Below the pieces are notes generated by a model. That model did not search any database. It was given only the letters and a program-made list of their open reading frames with translations, and was not told the origin of the DNA. From NCBI RefSeq assembly GCF_021764745.1, contig NZ_JAETXX010000001.1, positions 620,001 through 684,000 on the forward strand: a DNA stretch of 64,000 nt, in the 5' to 3' direction. Positions 61,442 through 64,000 of this stretch are shown piece after piece; position 1 is the first letter of the stretch; every line of letters begins with the position of its first letter. The DNA comes from Joostella atrarenae. GTDB lineage: Bacteria; Bacteroidota; Bacteroidia; Flavobacteriales; Flavobacteriaceae. A program made the translations under genes and the position numbers.

Positions 61442-61758
61442 ATAAGTTAGAAGAGGTAAAAGAAACTTTTCATCTGTAAATATTTAATGTTTTTTCTGAA
61501 TATATTTTATTGTTTTTTAAGCTTTTTATTGTCATTTGAAGGGCTAAATAATACATAATGCTAAGGATTTTTACTTTCCAATGTTAAATCTTTACTCGAA
61601 TATGATCTTTTGTAAAAATCAATCAATTGATAATTAGTTAGTTATGAGCTTAATGTTAATTTAACGTTAAGTGAATGTTTTTTTTATGTAAATTAATTAG
61701 TTATATTTGTTATGATAATGTAAAGTAGTAGATGTTTAATAACTAAAAATATAAAATC
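61442..61758. other. Gene-free aspS/YwqK-like divergent region
   Basis: Very AT-rich. Toward the plus-strand gene it has an 11-bp inverted repeat CTTAATGTTAA-T-TTAACGTTAAG (61649-61671, one mismatch) just before the place of a -33 box, and the -7 box TATATTTG at 61702-61709. The repeat is a candidate operator for the 61759 gene. Nothing else was recognised. Confidence 0.5.
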
Positions 61759-62115
61759 ATGAAAAAGTCGATATTAATTTTTGCAATGCTTTTTTCGTTT
61801 GTAATGGTAGCTCAGAACGTTGAGAATAAACCAAAGCTAGAAAAAGAAGGAGATATGGTAAAAGCTACTTATTTCCATGATAATGGAGCAGTTTCTCAAA
61901 CGGGGTATTACTTAGAGGGGAAACTACATGGAGAATGGAAGTCTTATAATGAAGAAGGAAGAAAAACTGCTATGGCAGAATATAATAAAGGAGAGAAAAC
62001 TGGTAAGTGGTTTTTTTGGAATGATAACACTTTAAAAGAAGTAAATTATCAAGATAATAGGATTACAAATGTTACCACTTGGAATAGTTCAAATCCTGTA
62101 GTGATTAACAACTAG
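61759..62115 (+). CDS. Secreted MORN-repeat protein (YwqK-like)
   Basis: A 118-residue protein with a signal peptide (MKKSILIFAMLFSFVMVAQ). Three MORN_2-type repeats follow: ATYFHDNGAVSQTGYYLEGKLHGEW, KSYNEEGRKTAMAEYNKGEKTGKW and FFWNDNTLKEVNYQDNR. Such proteins are often auto-labelled as YwqK-family antitoxins, but no toxin gene is adjacent and the signal peptide places it in the periplasm or outside. A structural or surface role is more likely. It ends before a clear terminator. Confidence 0.85.
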   Translation: MKKSILIFAMLFSFVMVAQNVENKPKLEKEGDMVKATYFHDNGAVSQTGYYLEGKLHGEWKSYNEEGRKTAMAEYNKGEKTGKWFFWNDNTLKEVNYQDNRITNVTTWNSSNPVVINN

Positions 62116-62138
62116 AAAACATAATAATAGAAGATTAG

Positions 62139-62166
62139 AAAAACCATGCGAAAGCATGGTTTTTTT
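62139..62166 (+). terminator. Terminator after the MORN gene
   Basis: ACCATGC-GAAA-GCATGGT with a stable GNRA loop and seven T residues. Confidence 0.92.
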
Positions 62167-62238
62167 GTTTTTTAGGAATATTTATTCATAAATAATGAGA
62201 GTACTCTAGATTATGGTTTTTAAAACTATACTATTTTG

Positions 62239-62246
62239 TACTTTTG
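62239..62246 (+). promoter_or_regulatory. -7 promoter box of yicC
   Basis: TACTTTTG matches TAnnTTTG, 20 nt before the ATG at 62267. Confidence 0.45.
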
Positions 62247-62266
62247 TCGACAGATAAAACAGAATC

Positions 62267-63139
62267 ATGATACATTCAATGACCGGTTTTGGGAAGAATA
62301 TCATTCAGCTTCCTTCAAAAAAAATCACAGTAGAGTTAAAATCATTAAATAGTAAAAATTTAGATCTAAATGCTAGAATACCTTCTGCATATAGAGCTAA
62401 AGAGATAGAGCTAAGAAATGTAATTGCAAATAGCCTTGAAAGAGGAAAGATAGATTTTAGTCTTTTTGTGGAGGTAACGGGAGAGGTTTCTAATACGCAA
62501 GTAAATGTGAATGTTGTTAAGCAATACATGGAACAATTACGTGCGGTGAATTCTTCTAATTTCACTGAAAATGATGATGTTGAGTTATTGAAGATGGCTG
62601 TAAGAATGCCAGATGCATTAAAGGCAGAGCGTGAAGAGATTGATGAAGAGGAATATAAAATAATTAAGAATGCTGTAATTGAAGCGCTTAAAGATATTAA
62701 TGTTTTCCGTGCGCAAGAAGGTGCTGTTTTAGAAAGAGATTTTGTTTCTAGAATTGAAAGTATACTCTCTTTGCTTAAACAAGTTGAGGTTATAGATGCT
62801 GAAAGGCTAGCCGCTGTTCGTGAGCGTTTAGATAGAGCTGTAGCAGATATAAAAGAGAATGTAGATGAAAATCGTTTCGAGCAAGAGCTTATTTATTACT
62901 TAGAGAAATTCGATATTACAGAAGAAAAGGTGCGTTTAGCAAACCATTTAGATTATTTCTTAAAAACGCTTAATTCTGATGGTTCCAACGGGAAAAAGCT
63001 TGGCTTTATTAGTCAGGAAATAGGAAGAGAAATAAATACCATAGGTTCTAAAGCTAATTATGCTCCAATGCAACAATTAGTAGTTCAGATGAAAGACGAA
63101 TTGGAGAAAATTAAAGAACAGATGTTAAACGTATTGTAG
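62267..63139 (+). CDS. yicC: YicC-family endoribonuclease
   Basis: A 290-residue protein of the YicC/YloC family, now described as an endoribonuclease. The N-terminus MIHSMTGFGKN and ELKSLNSKNLDLNARIP are the family signature. The C-terminal block (NHLDYFLKTLNSDGSNGKKLGFISQEIGREINTIGSKANY) is the second signature. It is followed by gmk and nadD, a common order in this phylum. Confidence 0.94.
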   Translation: MIHSMTGFGKNIIQLPSKKITVELKSLNSKNLDLNARIPSAYRAKEIELRNVIANSLERGKIDFSLFVEVTGEVSNTQVNVNVVKQYMEQLRAVNSSNFTENDDVELLKMAVRMPDALKAEREEIDEEEYKIIKNAVIEALKDINVFRAQEGAVLERDFVSRIESILSLLKQVEVIDAERLAAVRERLDRAVADIKENVDENRFEQELIYYLEKFDITEEKVRLANHLDYFLKTLNSDGSNGKKLGFISQEIGREINTIGSKANYAPMQQLVVQMKDELEKIKEQMLNVL

Positions 63140-63185
63140 TATTTACAAGCGATAATAAATATTTTTAAAGCAAAATAAGTCACCT

Positions 63186-63785
63186 ATGCAAGATCGTAAT
63201 ACCGGAAAGGGAGGAAAACTAATTATATTTTCAGCTCCTTCGGGGAGTGGTAAAACAACCATTGTAAGGCATCTGTTAGAATATCCTGAATTAAATTTAG
63301 AGTTTTCTATTTCTGCTACTTCAAGAGAAGCTAGGGGAGAAGAAGTGGATAAAGAGAATTATTATTTTCTTTCACTGAAGGATTTTAAAGATCATATTAA
63401 GAATGACGATTTCTTAGAATGGGAAGAAGTCTACCGAGATAATTTCTACGGAACATTAAAGAGTGAAGTGGAAAGAATCTGGGCGCTAGGAAAGAATGTT
63501 ATTTTTGATATTGATGTTTCTGGTGGACTTAGAATAAAAAAGAAATTCCCAGAGCAGACACTTGCTGTATTTGTAAAACCTCCAAGTGTAGATGAGCTTA
63601 AAATAAGACTTAAGAAAAGAAAAACAGAAAGCGACGATAAGATCAATATGCGTATCGCTAAAGCTTCTGTGGAGCTAGCAACGGCTCCTCAATTTGATAA
63701 AATCATTAAAAATTATGATTTGGATGTTGCAAAAAAAGAAGCTTACGATCTTGTAGCAGATTTTATAGGTTTAGATAAAAAGTAA
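63186..63785 (+). CDS. gmk: Guanylate kinase
   Basis: Phosphorylates GMP to GDP with ATP. The 199-residue enzyme has the P-loop APSGSGKTTI, the GMP-binding region SATSREARGEEVDKENYYFLS and the lid RLKKRKTESDDKINMR. Length is typical. It lies 46 nt after yicC and 45 nt before nadD, so the three are probably co-transcribed. Confidence 0.97.
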   Translation: MQDRNTGKGGKLIIFSAPSGSGKTTIVRHLLEYPELNLEFSISATSREARGEEVDKENYYFLSLKDFKDHIKNDDFLEWEEVYRDNFYGTLKSEVERIWALGKNVIFDIDVSGGLRIKKKFPEQTLAVFVKPPSVDELKIRLKKRKTESDDKINMRIAKASVELATAPQFDKIIKNYDLDVAKKEAYDLVADFIGLDKK

Positions 63786-63830
63786 CCACTAACTTTTTAT
63801 AAGAGCCAAAAAGAGTATATAAGAATTTAG

Positions 63831-64000
63831 ATGAAGAAAATCGGGTTATATTTCGGAACATTCAATCCTATCCATATGGGGCATTTGGTTATCGCAAATC
63901 ATATGGTAGAGTTTAGCGATTTGGACGAAGTTTGGCTTGTTGTTACTCCTCATAATCCATTAAAGAAGAAAAGCACTTTGCTAGATAACCATCATCGTTT
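63831..64000 (+). CDS. nadD: Nicotinate-nucleotide adenylyltransferase, 5' part only
   Basis: Adenylylates nicotinate mononucleotide in NAD synthesis. The window keeps the first 56 codons, which begin [20 protein letters not shown]: the GTFNPIHxGH nucleotidyltransferase motif. [11 protein letters not shown] follows, as in NadD. The gene runs off the right edge. Confidence 0.95.
   Translation, partial: MKKIGLYFGTFNPIHMGHLVIANHMVEFSDLDEVWLVVTPHNPLKKKSTLLDNHHR

Noticed and set aside
61759-62115. Toxin-antitoxin module
   Set aside because: The MORN protein has a signal peptide and no toxin gene is next to it, so the antitoxin label is probably only a database habit.
1-64000. tRNA, rRNA, insertion sequence, prophage or secretion-system genes
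   Set aside because: Reading both strands gave no cloverleaf with conserved T-loop, no rRNA segment and no transposase or phage-like protein.

Overview
The window is chromosomal DNA of a low-GC marine-type member of the Flavobacteriaceae (phylum Bacteroidota). The evidence is a SusC/SusD glycan-uptake locus, many flavobacterial family proteins (DUF3078, DUF3109, DUF4932), a eukaryote-like class Ia ribonucleotide reductase, and repeated matches to the Bacteroidota promoter form TTTG-N17..23-TAnnTTTG instead of E. coli-type promoters. No rRNA, tRNA, transposase, phage or CRISPR locus was found.

Region by region: 1-6755 is a haem-synthesis neighbourhood (hemC, hemA, divergent AraC regulator, ThuA-like lipoprotein, hemH, MATE exporter, hemJ). 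6752-11767 holds a C-terminal processing protease, dCMP deaminase, a HupE-like membrane protein, a PepSY membrane protein behind a likely iron-responsive promoter, and a TetR regulator. 11850-12605 is an SDR gene interrupted by an in-frame TAG. 12.7-16.8 kb is an accessory island: four small same-strand genes, three copies of a dispersed repeat, and a 43-bp-period tandem array. 16.8-20.6 kb is housekeeping (J-domain protein, bacilliredoxin, phosphatase, acyltransferase, HD hydrolase, GNAT).

20612-36384 is a polysaccharide utilisation locus: a membrane-spanning sensor/regulator, SusC, SusD, a PKD surface lipoprotein, two GH30 enzymes, a GH5-CBM6 enzyme and a GH3 beta-glucosidase. The enzyme set points to a beta-glucan, most likely with beta-1,6 linkages. 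The regulator probably senses oligosaccharide in the periplasm and acts on paired direct repeats upstream of susC.

36.4-64 kb is mostly core: enoyl-CoA hydratase, NtrY-like kinase, MarC, DUF3109, nrdB-nrdA, a phosphate porin and PiT transporter, dgt, dxs, tadA, cspA, a CLC channel, aspS, yicC, gmk and the start of nadD. A type II restriction-modification pair with a tail-to-tail coding overlap sits between dxs and tadA. The most unusual non-coding signal is upstream of the porin: a strong minus-strand terminator with no gene to terminate, enclosed by a perfect 14-bp inverted repeat whose downstream arm lies directly before the porin start codon. This could be a small RNA or an attenuator.
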